A stretch of DNA of 64,000 bases, taken from Candidatus Ozemibacter sibiricus (GTDB lineage: Bacteria > Muiribacteriota > Ozemobacteria > Ozemobacterales > Ozemobacteraceae). A program made the translations under genes and the position numbers. The notes under the pieces are model-generated. The model searched no databases. It worked only from the letters and a program-made list of their open reading frames with translations, and had not been told where the DNA came from. The stretch spans positions 16,141 to 80,140 of the forward strand of contig QOQW01000027.1 of NCBI GenBank assembly GCA_003327425.1, written 5' to 3'. Of this stretch, positions 53,195-61,937 are shown piece after piece (the stretch's first letter is position 1; each line of letters begins with the position of its first letter).

Positions 53195-53572
53195 TTACTG
53201 CCCGCCCGGAACGGCGTCCGGCAGGGGGGCGGGAGTGCCGCCAGGCATCGGCACGCCGGCCGGCATGCCGGGCACGGGCAACCCCATGGGCGTGCTGGAA
53301 GGCGGTGATGACAGGCTGGGGCTGCTGCTTGACGCTTCCCACTTCGGGAGCCAGATCGAGATGATCAACGAGGTGATCATGAAGATGATGGCCATGCCGG
53401 TGGTCAGTTTGGCGATGAACCCGCCGCCGCCCCGTTCGCCGAACACGGTCCCGGCGGCGCCGCCGCCGAACGCGCCGGCCAGGCCTTCACCCTTGTCGGC
53501 CTGCAGCAGGACGATGACGATCAATCCGATGCACACCACGAAGTGGATCAGCTTCACCAGAATGGCAATCAC
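53195..53572 (-). CDS. secG: SecG preprotein translocase subunit
   Basis: A 125-residue SecG. The first helix ([20 protein letters not shown]) leads to the conserved loop [26 protein letters not shown], and the second helix is [20 protein letters not shown]. It assists SecYE in protein export at the inner membrane. The C-terminal ~45 residues are an unusual Ser/Pro/Gly-rich tail not needed for the fold. The GTG start has AGGAG 7 nt upstream; a sigma-70 promoter TTGACT-N17-TACACT precedes it. Confidence 0.92.
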   Translation of the reverse strand: MIAILVKLIHFVVCIGLIVIVLLQADKGEGLAGAFGGGAAGTVFGERGGGGFIAKLTTGMAIIFMITSLIISIWLPKWEASSSSPSLSSPPSSTPMGLPVPGMPAGVPMPGGTPAPLPDAVPGGQ

Positions 53573-53616
53573 CCTCGAACTCCTTGGATGGACTCGTACA
53601 ACCGCAAGAGGGATTG

Positions 53617-53645
53617 AGTGTAACAACACTCGAGGCAAAAGTCAA
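53617..53645 (-). promoter_or_regulatory. secG promoter with overlapping inverted repeat
   Basis: Minus-strand TTGACT (53645-53640) and TACACT (53622-53617) with a 17-nt spacer. The inverted repeat GAGTGT-AACA-ACACTC (53616-53631) overlaps the -10 box and could be an operator. Confidence 0.6.
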
Positions 53646-53670
53646 TCATTCCGACCGACGCTTTCTGCAA

Positions 53671-53699
53671 TTGAAATTTTGGTCATTTGGTGGTACAAC
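53671..53699 (+). promoter_or_regulatory. sigma-70 promoter TTGAAA-N17-TACAAC for bTHX
   Basis: TTGAAA (53671-53676) and TACAAC (53694-53699), 17-nt spacer, divergent from the secG promoter. Leader to the bTHX start about 55 nt. Confidence 0.65.
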
Positions 53700-53760
53700 C
53701 GAGGGAGCGTGGCGGGCCCCGCCGGGCCCGTCCCTGAATCCAGACGCAAAGGAGCGTGCC

Positions 53761-53880
53761 ATGGGCAAGGGCGACCAGAGGACCCGCAAGGGCAAGATCT
53801 TCCGCGGCAGCTACGGCAAAGATCGCCCCCGCAAGGTCCGGACGACCCCCGTCGTCACCAAGAAAGCCAAACGAGGCTGA
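53761..53880 (+). CDS. 30S ribosomal protein bTHX (Thx/S31-type)
   Basis: A 39-residue basic protein beginning [20 protein letters not shown], which matches bTHX of Thermus and the plastid-specific PSRP-4: conserved MGKGD, the [10 protein letters not shown] core and a lysine-rich tail. It lies in the 30S head of thermophile and some mesophile ribosomes. AAGGAG stands 7 nt before the ATG. It has its own promoter and a hairpin terminator. Confidence 0.9.
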   Translation: MGKGDQRTRKGKIFRGSYGKDRPRKVRTTPVVTKKAKRG

Positions 53881-53893
53881 AGCGCCACCGCCG

Positions 53894-53928
53894 CCCCCTT
53901 TGAAAGGCCCTCGGCTTTTCAAAGGGGG
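53894..53928 (+). terminator. 12-bp hairpin after bTHX
   Basis: CCCCCTTTGAAA (53894-53905) pairs with TTTCAAAGGGGG (53917-53928), 13 nt after the bTHX stop; only a short T-rich tail (TTGGTT) follows. Confidence 0.6.
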
Positions 53929-53953
53929 TTGGTTGCGGAGAGGATCCGGCATC

Positions 53954-54499
53954 ATGAGTCCGATCATTCCGTTCGATCGTTCCCGGGGCGGCGCGCGGCC
54001 GGCGGCGCCGGCGGGAGGAGGCCGGCTCGAGAAACTGTTCCTCTTCCGGCTCGGCGCCCGCGATCTGGCCACCGAAGCCGTCAAGATCGTCGAGGTGATG
54101 ATCGCCCCCAAGCTGGCCACCGTGGCCGGCGCGCCGGCGTTCGTCCTCGGCGTGGCCAACGTGCGCGGCAACATCATCCCGGTCGTCGATGCGCACGCCC
54201 GGTTGGGCGAACCCCGCCCCGACGACGGGGCGACCCAGCGCATGGTGGTGGTCAAGCTGGCCGGCGACTACGTCGGCTTCCTGGTCGACGGGGTCGACCT
54301 GCGTCTGACCGAAGGGCTGATCGAAGCCCCGCCCGCCCGCAAGGGTAGTCGCGGCAAGGGCAAGCTGACCGTGGTCGAGCCCACCCCGGCTCCCCGCAAG
54401 GCCCATATCGGCGAGCAGACCTACCCCCTGTTCGAACCTGAAACCCTGCTGACCGTCGACGAACTCGAGACCCTCAAGCGGGTCCGGGCCACGTTCTGA
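53954..54499 (+). CDS. cheW: CheW-like chemotaxis coupling protein
   Basis: A 181-residue CheW domain protein. It has LFLFRLGARDLATEAVKIVEV, the conserved VLGVANVRGNIIPVVDAHARLG block and MVVVKLAGDYVGFLVDGVDLRL, then a ~30-residue basic/Pro insert and the final strand region (YPLFEPETLLTVDEL). CheW links chemoreceptors to the CheA kinase at the inner membrane; no other che gene is in the window, so the target may be pili rather than flagella. A purine-rich GGAGAGGA lies 8 nt before the ATG. Confidence 0.85.
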   Translation: MSPIIPFDRSRGGARPAAPAGGGRLEKLFLFRLGARDLATEAVKIVEVMIAPKLATVAGAPAFVLGVANVRGNIIPVVDAHARLGEPRPDDGATQRMVVVKLAGDYVGFLVDGVDLRLTEGLIEAPPARKGSRGKGKLTVVEPTPAPRKAHIGEQTYPLFEPETLLTVDELETLKRVRATF

Positions 54500-54668
54500 G
54501 CCCCCCTCACTCCCCGTCCGTCTCGCGACGGCCTTGCCCTCCTTGTCGGCGGCAGCCACGTATGGGCGAACCGCTGCACGACGGGCTTGTTCCAGACACC
54601 CGAGGGATTCGCCCATCCGGTGGGCCCGCGGGGTCAGCCCTGTTGCCACGATGATTGGAGGCAATGAC

Positions 54669-54989
54669 ATGGCACCTGACTGCCGACGCATGCCGGCGCT
54701 TCTCCTGCTCACGCTGCTGGGGGGCCTGGCGCTTCCCACCTCGGCGGTCGAACCCTGGGCGACCGTGCGCGCAAAGCTCGAACGAGCCAAGACCACGGAA
54801 GGCCAACAGGAGGTGGCCCGCGCCGTCGGACTGGCCTGGGTGGCCCATCACCTCGAAGATTTCGGCCTGACCGCCGGCGCCTTCGACGTCCTGGAAGGGG
54901 GCAATCATCCGCTGGCCCAGACTTTCGGCCGGTCTCTCACCGCGCTGGGCGGGGCGGCCGGGCAACTGCAGGTGGTCTTCGACCGATGA
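54669..54989 (+). CDS. small exported protein
   Basis: A 106-residue protein with a signal peptide (~1-25, MPALLLLTLLGGLALPTSA). The mature part is helical (TVRAKLERAKTTEGQQEVARAVGLAWVAHHLEDFGLT). TGGAGG lies 7 nt before the ATG at 54669. No family recognised. The 54500-54668 gap holds nothing else I can support. Confidence 0.6.
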   Translation: MAPDCRRMPALLLLTLLGGLALPTSAVEPWATVRAKLERAKTTEGQQEVARAVGLAWVAHHLEDFGLTAGAFDVLEGGNHPLAQTFGRSLTALGGAAGQLQVVFDR

Positions 54990-55098
54990 TCGACTCGCCG
55001 CTGGAGCCGCTCCGGAAGCAACCGCTCTCGTCACCATGGGCTGGCCACCGCCCTCGGCCGCCCCTGGACAAATCTTTTTCATTCTTGGAGGAATCCCA

Positions 55099-55470
55099 AT
55101 GAAGAATTCTCTGATCCTGATGGGGCTGCTCTGGATCGGCCTGGCCACCATCGGTTGCACCGACAACGCCAAAAACGACCGGGCCAGAGCCAAGGCCTGC
55201 AGCGCCAATATGCGTGTCTTGATGGGGGCGATCGAAATGTACAACATGGATTATTCGGATCACCCCATCCGGGTTCTCGAAGAGAAGATGTACCAACGAG
55301 GCGGCCTTCTCTTGGAGAAGAAGCTCCTCAACGCTCCTCTCAGGATGCCGACGGAAAAGTGCCGGTATCGGTCGACTGGCGATTTGAGCAGCCAGAAGGA
55401 TCCCGGCATCATCTTCTGCAATTTTCATGGGTCCGTCGATGACCTGCAGAAATTGTTCGAAGGGAAGTAG
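55099..55470 (+). CDS. lipoprotein with pseudopilin-like core
   Basis: A 123-residue lipoprotein: LATIGC lipobox, lipidated Cys20. The following segment, CSANMRVLMGAIEMYNMDYSD, closely resembles the post-signal region of GspG/ComGC-type pseudopilins (C-x-x-N-x-R-x-L-x-x-A-I-E-x-Y). It lacks the prepilin cleavage site, so this part seems reused in a lipoprotein. GGAGG stands 7 nt before the ATG. Function unknown. Confidence 0.68.
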   Translation: MKNSLILMGLLWIGLATIGCTDNAKNDRARAKACSANMRVLMGAIEMYNMDYSDHPIRVLEEKMYQRGGLLLEKKLLNAPLRMPTEKCRYRSTGDLSSQKDPGIIFCNFHGSVDDLQKLFEGK

Positions 55471-55625
55471 GGCAAGACCTGGCCCCGAAACCCAAGGACA
55501 CAGCGAAAGGTTGAGATCTTCCGACCGGGAGCCAGGGCCGCGATAGGAGCGGCACCCACTCGCACAGGCCTCGCCAGAACCTGGCGCAGCGAGGGATTAT
55601 TCATTTGATGGATGGAGGCATGACC

Positions 55626-56353
55626 ATGACCACACGACCTGGCCCAACGAAAGCTCGAGGCAACCCCCTCGGGCATCCCGGGGTTCTGCCCATGCTCGGC
55701 ATGCTCCTTCTGACCGCCTGGTCAGTGCCCTCGACACCGCCAATAATCTGCCCACCGCCAGCATGCTCGGCATGCTCCTTCTGACCGCCTGGTCAGTGGT
55801 CCAGGCCGGAGAGTTCGTCTGCCCTGAGCACGGATTCCAGATGGTCTGGCCAAGCCGCTGGGAACAGCTGACCGGAGGGTCCCATCCCAACCTTCCCTTG
55901 TTCCTGAGCGCGGCCAGGGAGACCCAGGCCTTCATGGTCCTGATCAATCCTGATGTGGCGCAGGCCGCCCCTTTCCTGCAACCGAAAGACATTCCCCTGA
56001 AATTCATGGACTCGGTCAGCGGCAAAGAAGTGCTGGCTGACACGCCCGGCAAGGTCGCCGGGGTTCCGGCCCGGCGGGTGGTCTACCGGCAAACAGATGA
56101 CGGGATCGCCGTGCTGTCCATCGTCGTCGCGCAGCATCGGGCCTACCTGCTGATCGGCACCTTCAAAGGCATGAAGCAGAAGGCGGCCGAGCAGACCTAC
56201 GACAGCCTGCTTCCGGGCTTCCGGCTGACCGGCGTCCCGGCGGTCACCCCAGCCCGACCGCCGGCCCCCGTCCAGACGACCCCGCCTGTCCAGACGTCAA
56301 CGCCGCCCCCACTGCCGCCTCCCCCCTCGGGCCCTGGCGGCAGCGACTTCTAG
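55626..56353 (+). pseudogene. exported protein with frameshifted signal region
   Basis: The natural start appears to be ATG 55626 (GGAGG 7 nt upstream): MTTRPGPTKARGNPLGHPGVLP-MLGMLLLTAWSV. After that a 71-nt insertion, which repeats 37 nt, shifts the frame and a stop follows. The downstream frame, open from ATG 55763, reads MLGMLLLTAWSVVQAGEFVCPEHGFQMVWPS... and continues for 196 residues to 56353, with a Pro/Thr-rich end. Removing one 71-nt unit would rejoin the frames. The mature part (FQMVWPSRWEQ, FMVLINPDVAQAAPFLQ, LLIGTFKGMKQKAAEQTYDSLLPGF) has the look of a PsbP/DUF1795-like domain. It may be expressed from ATG 55763, which lacks an SD. Confidence 0.6.
55691..55798 (+). repeat. 37-nt direct repeat with 34-nt spacer
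   Basis: The 37-nt sequence starting catgctcggc and ending tggtcagtg occurs at 55691-55727 and again, identical, at 55762-55798, offset 71 nt. It encodes the signal-peptide core MLGMLLLTAWSV. The unit length is not a multiple of three. Confidence 0.9.
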
Positions 56354-56433
56354 GTCGGCGCGATCCGATCGCGCCGGTTCCTGGCCCCACGGGGCGGGAC
56401 GGCCGTCCATCGGTCACCGCTGCCAGCCTCTGG

Positions 56434-56439
56434 TATACT
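56434..56439 (+). promoter_or_regulatory. extended -10 box TGG-TATACT
   Basis: TGG-TATACT lies about 50 nt upstream of the GNAT start at 56488. No good -35 box is present. Confidence 0.45.
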
Positions 56440-56487
56440 GTCATGCGGTGGCCCGTGAGAGAGGCGGGCAGGGAAAGGAAGCCATCG

Positions 56488-57336
56488 ATGAACGAGTTCG
56501 TCTGTCTGCACGACAAGGGAATCATCGAAGAGGTGCTGCGGCGCGACACCGATCTGCATGTGTACGAGATTGGTGATCTGGACAACTTCTTCTGGCCGCA
56601 CACCCTCTGGTTCGCCCGCCCCGAGCCTGCTCCCATTGCATCAGGGAGCGGCCTGCCGGCGTCAAGTCCGACATCGGCCGTCCTGGGCGCCGATCGGTTG
56701 AGCGCCCTGGCGTTGCTCTACGTCGGCCAGTCGCCCCCGACCTTCCTGGCGCTGGGCCGCCCCGAACCGCTCCGCGAGCTGGTGCGGGCCATCGCCGGTC
56801 TGCTGCCGCCCTGGTTCTACGCGCACCTTTCCCCGGGCGTCGAGCAGGCCCTGGAAGAGAAATTCCTGCTCGAACCCCATGGCACCCACTTCAAAATGAG
56901 CCTGAAAGACCACGAGACGGTGCGGGCCTCACCACACGAGGGCTCGGTCCGCCTCGGGCCCGAGCACCTGACCGAGGTGCTCCAGCTGTACGCAGAAAGC
57001 TACCCCGGCAACTGGTTCGAGCCCCGCCTGCTGGAAACGCGCGAGTATGTGGGCCTGCGCGACGGAGGCCGACTGGTCTGCATCGCCGGCACCCACGTCT
57101 TCTCGCCAGCCTATCGCGTGGCCGCCCTCGGCAACATCACCACGCTGCCCTCCCATCGCCATCGGGGCCTGGCGACCCGCGCCACCCGCGATCTCTGTCG
57201 GTCGCTGCTCGAGAAGGTCGACCATATCGGCCTCAACGTCGCTGCCGACAACCGCCACGCCATCGCCTGCTACCGCCGGCTCGGCTTCGAGATCGTCGCC
57301 ACCTACGGCGAGTTCAGCGTCCACGCCCGCCCCTGA
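56488..57336 (+). CDS. GNAT-family acetyltransferase (FR47-like)
   Basis: A 282-residue acetyltransferase. The C-terminal ~130 residues carry the GNAT core: LVCIAGTHVFSPAYRVAALGNITTLPSHRHRGLATRATRDLCRSLL includes the acetyl-CoA loop RHRGLATR, then IGLNVAADNRHAIACYRRLGFEIVATY. The N-terminal half (FVCLHDKGIIEEVLRRD, FLALGRPEPLRELVRAIAG) is typical of two-domain FR47-like members. It acetylates an amine of unknown identity. GGAAAGGAAG lies 6 nt before ATG 56488. Confidence 0.85.
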   Translation: MNEFVCLHDKGIIEEVLRRDTDLHVYEIGDLDNFFWPHTLWFARPEPAPIASGSGLPASSPTSAVLGADRLSALALLYVGQSPPTFLALGRPEPLRELVRAIAGLLPPWFYAHLSPGVEQALEEKFLLEPHGTHFKMSLKDHETVRASPHEGSVRLGPEHLTEVLQLYAESYPGNWFEPRLLETREYVGLRDGGRLVCIAGTHVFSPAYRVAALGNITTLPSHRHRGLATRATRDLCRSLLEKVDHIGLNVAADNRHAIACYRRLGFEIVATYGEFSVHARP

Positions 57337-57452
57337 GCAGGCTGGCGCCCCGCCTCGCGGGGAACTTGCACCGAGCTCCGCCTTCCTCCCGTCGGCTGTC
57401 CCCCAGCGGCGACTGATCGCCGCGGGCCCGGGCGGCCCGACCCATAGGCGGC

Positions 57453-59396
57453 TCAACTGACCAGCTTCTGGTAGGTCGCGTTGGTGCGCAGGAGCTCGTC
57501 GTGGGTACCGATGGCTTCGAGACGGCCATCGGCCAGCACCATGATGCGGTCGGCGTTCTGCGCCGTCGACAGGCGGTGGGTGACGATCAGGCAGGTCACG
57601 TCGGGGAAGCGCGCGCGCAGATCCTGCCAGAGCTGCGCCTCGTTCTCGGCGTCGAGCGCCGAGGTGACGTCGTCCATGAACAGCACCTCGGGCCGGCCGG
57701 CCAGGGCGCGGGCGATGGCCAGCCGCTGGCGCTGGCCCCCCGACAGATTGAGCCCCCGCGGCCCGATCTTCTCGTCGAACTGGTGCGGCAGCGCCCGCAC
57801 CTCGGCCTCGAACTGGGCGAGCCGCGCGCAGGTCTCGATCCAGTCGCGGTCGTAGCCGCGCCAGAAGTCGATGTTGTCGGCGACTGATGCCGAGAAGATG
57901 GTCGGTTCCTGCTGGATGAAACCGATCTTCTCCTTGAACCGGTCTTTGCGCAGATCGCGCAGAGCCAGCCCATTGACCAGGATCTCGCCGGCATCGGGCG
58001 TCAGCAGCCCAGCCGCCAGATTGAGCAGCGTGGTCTTGCCGCTGCCGATGGGCCCCACCACAGCCAGCTTCTCTCCCCGCCGGATGGTGAACGACAGCGG
58101 CTGGAAGCGGAAGCCGCGGCCCGCCCCCGCCCCTTCCCCAGTTTGGGAAGCGGGCCCTCCCGCCGACGCGCCCGGCCCAGCAGCGGGCGGCGCGGTGGCG
58201 GTCGTCGATAGCGCGGCCGTCGCCCCGCCCCCGATGGAGGGGGCCGGGGCGTCCGCGGAGGCCAGCGGCCGATGGGCGAACTCGACGCCGCGAAACTCGA
58301 TCCGGTCGATGCGATCGATGAGAACATCGCCGCGGCGGTCGGCTTCCTGCCACTCCCGCTCGGTCTGGACGATCTCCTCGAGCCGATCGATGGTGACGAA
58401 GGTCTGGGCCAGCGTGAAGAGCAGCACCGGAATGTCGATCAACGGGTGCATGATGATGCCCAGGTAGCTGAAAAAGGCGTAGTAGACCCCGAGGGTGATG
58501 TCGCCCCGGATCGCCATGATGCCGCCGACCAGCATCACCAGCACGCCGCTGAGGTAGTTCAGGAACTCGAAGTAGACGTGGTACAGCCCTTCGATGCGGG
58601 CCACATCGACCTCGCGCTCGATGCGCTCGTCGAGCAGCTTGCCGAACAGGGCGATCTGCGGCTCTTCGGCGTTGAACGACTTGATGATCTTGATGCCCGA
58701 ATAGGCCGATTCGAGGAAGTCGTTGGTCGCGCTGACGCAGGTCTGCAGGCGCTTGAACCGACGCTCGATGGCCTTCTCCATGCGCAGGAACAGCCAGACC
58801 ATGAACGGCATCGGCACCACCGCCACCACGGCCAGCAGCGGGCTGAGCCAGAACATGCTGACCAGGCAGAAGAAGATGATGCACGAGGAGTTGAAGGCGC
58901 GGAAGATGCCGGAACAGCACAGCCACGACAACCCAGGCGGCCAGGTCTTGACGTCTTCGGTCAAGCGCGTCACCAGATCGCCGGTACGGAATTTCAGGAA
59001 GAACCGATGCCCCTTCTCGAGCACTTCCCGGAAGTAGCGCTCGCGGAACGCCATCTCGAACGTGAGGTTCATGCGCAACCGCAGCCAGGTGTAGAACCCG
59101 GCGAAGAGGGGGCCTAGCGCGAGCGCCGCCAGGTACCACAGCCGGCGGTCGCGATCGGCCTCGGCCTGGGCCAGAGTCATGGTGCCGTCCTTGAACCCCT
59201 TCAGGCCGGTTACCACCCCGTCGATGACCCGCTGGAAGACCATCGGAAACAGCACCGAGACCACGGTCGAGATGACGGTCAGACCGACCAGCGCCAGGAT
59301 CATCCGGCGGTAGGGGCGGTACTGCCGCCAGATCCAGAGGAGGTAGTAGCGGCGCGGATGCCGCAGTTCGTGCTCGTCGACCGGCGGGCGCATCAC
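57453..59396 (-). CDS. ABC exporter half-transporter with degenerate catalytic residue
   Basis: A 647-residue fused TMD-NBD ABC exporter. Six membrane helices cover about 30-310. The NBD has Walker A GPIGSGKTT, Q-loop FIQQEPTIF, signature LNLSGGQRQR, Walker B VLFMDD where the catalytic Glu is replaced by Asp, and H-loop VTHRLS. Between TMD and Walker A is a ~55-residue Ala/Gly/Pro insert. The partner encoded upstream has the canonical Glu but a deviant signature, so the two form a heterodimer like TM287/288. It starts within the partner stop (GTGATG), so the pair is coupled; the start may be GTG 59396 or ATG 59393. Substrate unknown. Confidence 0.9.
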   Translation of the reverse strand: MMRPPVDEHELRHPRRYYLLWIWRQYRPYRRMILALVGLTVISTVVSVLFPMVFQRVIDGVVTGLKGFKDGTMTLAQAEADRDRRLWYLAALALGPLFAGFYTWLRLRMNLTFEMAFRERYFREVLEKGHRFFLKFRTGDLVTRLTEDVKTWPPGLSWLCCSGIFRAFNSSCIIFFCLVSMFWLSPLLAVVAVVPMPFMVWLFLRMEKAIERRFKRLQTCVSATNDFLESAYSGIKIIKSFNAEEPQIALFGKLLDERIEREVDVARIEGLYHVYFEFLNYLSGVLVMLVGGIMAIRGDITLGVYYAFFSYLGIIMHPLIDIPVLLFTLAQTFVTIDRLEEIVQTEREWQEADRRGDVLIDRIDRIEFRGVEFAHRPLASADAPAPSIGGGATAALSTTATAPPAAGPGASAGGPASQTGEGAGAGRGFRFQPLSFTIRRGEKLAVVGPIGSGKTTLLNLAAGLLTPDAGEILVNGLALRDLRKDRFKEKIGFIQQEPTIFSASVADNIDFWRGYDRDWIETCARLAQFEAEVRALPHQFDEKIGPRGLNLSGGQRQRLAIARALAGRPEVLFMDDVTSALDAENEAQLWQDLRARFPDVTCLIVTHRLSTAQNADRIMVLADGRLEAIGTHDELLRTNATYQKLVS

Positions 59397-61228
59397 GCCA
59401 CCTCGGCCGCCGCGGCCGCCGGTTCGGCGGCCTGGGGCGACGGGCGACCCGACCCGGGCGCCACGCTCTGGATCATGACCAGCTTCTGATAGATGCCTCC
59501 CCGCTCCATCAGCTCATCGTGGCTGCCTTCTTCGACCAGCTCGCCCTGGTCGAGCACCAGGATGCGGTCGACATGCCGGATGGTGGACAGCCGATGGGCG
59601 ATGATGATGGCGGTGCGTCCCTGCATCAAGCGCTCCATCGAGGCCTGCAAGGCCCGCTCGGTGATGACGTCGACCGCGCTGGTGGCCTCGTCGAGCACCA
59701 GGATATCAGGGTTCTTGACCAGGGCGCGGGTATACGACAGCAACTGCCGCTCGCCGAGCGACAGGTTGGCTCCCCGCTCGGCCAGAACCGTCTGGTAGCC
59801 CTGCGGGAACCGTTCGATGAAGGCGTGGGCGCCGAGCTGGCGCGCCGCCTCGATCACGACTTCGTCGGGGATATCGTCGTGGAAGGCCTTCAGGTTCTGC
59901 ATGATGGTGCCGGGGAAGAGGTAGATCTCCTGCAGCACGAGGGCGATGGTACGCCGCCAGTCGGCCAGCCGCACGGTCCGGATATCCTGCCCGTCGATCA
60001 GCACCGCCCCGCTGGTCGGATCGTAGAACCGCAGCAGGAGGTTGACGCAGCTCGTCTTGCCCGAGCCCGACACGCCGACGATGGCGATGTGCTCGCCGCG
60101 GCGCACCTGGAAGCTCACGCGCTTCAGCACCGGCTCGTTCTGGTAGGCGAAGGTGACGTCGCGGAATTCGAGCCGGTCGGTCAGGCGCAAGTACGGGCAG
60201 GGCTTCCCTTCATCGCGCAGGTCGGAAGGCTGATCGAGGATCTCGAAGAGGCGGGAAGCGGCCGCCAGGCTGGTCTGGATCTGGGCGATCAGTTCGGTCA
60301 TCGCCTGCAGTGGTTGGAAGAACTGGCGCACCAGCTCGAGGAACAACACCAGGGTGCCGACGCTCATCTCGCCGGCGAAGATGCGCCGGCTGCCGTAGAG
60401 GACGAGGCCAATCATGACGAGGATTTCGGTGACGATGCGGAAGGAGGGCTGGAACACCATGTAGTCGATGAAGCCGGCCCGGCGCTCGGCGGCCGCCTTG
60501 TCGCGATTGAGGGCGGCCAGCCGCTGCACCACGGCTTCCTCGCGGCCATGGATCTTGATGACCGGCACGCCTTGCAGGTATTCGGCGACATAGGCCGTCA
60601 TCTCGGTATTGCGCTCGCGGATCTGTTTGTACAATTGGCGAATGAAGGCGGTGTAGTGGTACAGCACCACCCCGACCACCAGCAGCGCGGCCAGGGCCAG
60701 CCAGCCCAGGCGGGGCTCCTCGTGGAAGATCAGGGCGACGATGCCGGCCAGCATCACGACGCTCGAGATGAGCTGCACCGCCCCGCCGGTGAACAGCACC
60801 CGCAACTGGTCGGCATCGGCTTCGGTGCGGGTCAGCAGCTTGCCGGCCGACTGGCGGTCGAAGAACCGCAGCCCTTGCTGGATGATGTGGGAAAAGACCT
60901 GGCGTTTGATGGTGGCGATGATCGCGGCCCCCATACGGGCCAGCAGCAGTACGCGCGCGTACATCGCCGCCCCGCCCACCGCCAGGCAGGCGACGAAGGC
61001 CAGCACCAGCCGCACCGCCAGCCCCAGATCGGCGGCCGGCACCGCCACGTCGATGATCTCGCGCAGGATCAACGGCCGGGTCAGATGGACGGCGGTGGCC
61101 AGCAGCATCGTCGTCACGGCGAACCCCAGCGTGCCGAGGTGCGGCCGGAAATACGGCAGGATCCGCTTCGCCACCGAGCCCGTCGGCGGCGACAACGATG
61201 GCGAACCAGGCGAGGATGGCTCAGACAT
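59393..61228 (-). CDS. ABC exporter half-transporter, partner subunit
   Basis: A 611-residue TMD-NBD ABC exporter half. Six helices lie in about residues 30-320. The NBD has Walker A GVSGSGKTS, Q-loop LVLQEIYLFPG, Walker B ILVLDEATSAVD with the catalytic Glu, and H-loop IAHRLSTI, but its signature is LSLGERQL instead of LSGGQ. In a heterodimer this altered signature faces the partner site that lacks the catalytic Glu, making one degenerate and one active ATP site. ATG at 61228 lacks a clear SD. Overlaps the second subunit by 4 nt. Likely a lipid or multidrug exporter. Confidence 0.9.
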   Translation of the reverse strand: MSEPSSPGSPSLSPPTGSVAKRILPYFRPHLGTLGFAVTTMLLATAVHLTRPLILREIIDVAVPAADLGLAVRLVLAFVACLAVGGAAMYARVLLLARMGAAIIATIKRQVFSHIIQQGLRFFDRQSAGKLLTRTEADADQLRVLFTGGAVQLISSVVMLAGIVALIFHEEPRLGWLALAALLVVGVVLYHYTAFIRQLYKQIRERNTEMTAYVAEYLQGVPVIKIHGREEAVVQRLAALNRDKAAAERRAGFIDYMVFQPSFRIVTEILVMIGLVLYGSRRIFAGEMSVGTLVLFLELVRQFFQPLQAMTELIAQIQTSLAAASRLFEILDQPSDLRDEGKPCPYLRLTDRLEFRDVTFAYQNEPVLKRVSFQVRRGEHIAIVGVSGSGKTSCVNLLLRFYDPTSGAVLIDGQDIRTVRLADWRRTIALVLQEIYLFPGTIMQNLKAFHDDIPDEVVIEAARQLGAHAFIERFPQGYQTVLAERGANLSLGERQLLSYTRALVKNPDILVLDEATSAVDVITERALQASMERLMQGRTAIIIAHRLSTIRHVDRILVLDQGELVEEGSHDELMERGGIYQKLVMIQSVAPGSGRPSPQAAEPAAAAAEVA

Positions 61229-61937
61229 ACGATCGCTCAGGGCGCCTGACTGCGCCAGCCAGGGGCGGCGGGCGGCCGATGCCAGCGCGCTGCCCAACCA
61301 TTTTCGGCGCTGCTCTGGCCATGAACCAGCGAACGACCGGCCAGAACCAGGCAGGGATACCTTGCCATGAACATCGTCAATGAACCGACCGCCTTCCGAC
61401 TGCCAGCACGATCCGTGCTCCCGCAGCCGGCCTCATGGTAGCCCCACCCGCCGCCCGTGTCAATGCTGGCAACGGGGCGACAACGCTGCTCGATCGGCGA
61501 TCTGAAGCTGGGTTCGGATGTTCTGGGGCGACCGGCCGAACCGGCCGCCTTCGGCAAAGAGACCGACCACGTACGGCGCTACAGGTCAAAGCGTCCTGGC
61601 TGACCGGGGCAGGTACGAAACGTGGGTCCGGCGGCTGGCGGTCAGCTCCGGTCATTGTTTTCATTTCGTTCATACCATCCCATGGCCTTTTGGAATTAAC
61701 TTATCCCCAGAAGTATTGTATTGTGCCACCGTCGCTTGAAACTCCGACCCTTTTGCTTTCTGGCGATCGCTTCTGGGGGGTCCGGCTCTGTAGAAAATGT
61801 AGCCTCGACCGCAGAGGATCTCTCACAAGCACCAGCTTGACCGTTCGGCGAGTGTTGGTTTCGCCATCTAGCCTTCAGGGTTTGAGAATCAACTGACAGC
61901 TCGTTGCCCTCGCGAAATTCTGCCCCTGGAGGAGATC
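61229..61937. other. 709-nt divergent intergenic region
   Basis: No convincing gene; frames here lack coding character. The part 61640-61760 is distinctly AT-richer than its surroundings and holds a promoter-like TTGGAA-N18-TATTGT (690-695 and 714-719 of 61xxx) that could drive the secreted protein gene. A single TTATCCCCA (61701-61709) resembles a DnaA box but stands alone. Confidence 0.4.

Noticed and set aside
53619..53624. TGTAAC near secG resembling the ECF -35 element
   Set aside because: There is no CGTA element 17 nt downstream; the bases are explained by the minus-strand secG promoter and its inverted repeat.
61435..61896. 153-codon frame in the large intergenic gap
   Set aside because: Biased composition, no SD, no protein-like pattern; part of it lies in the AT-rich promoter region.
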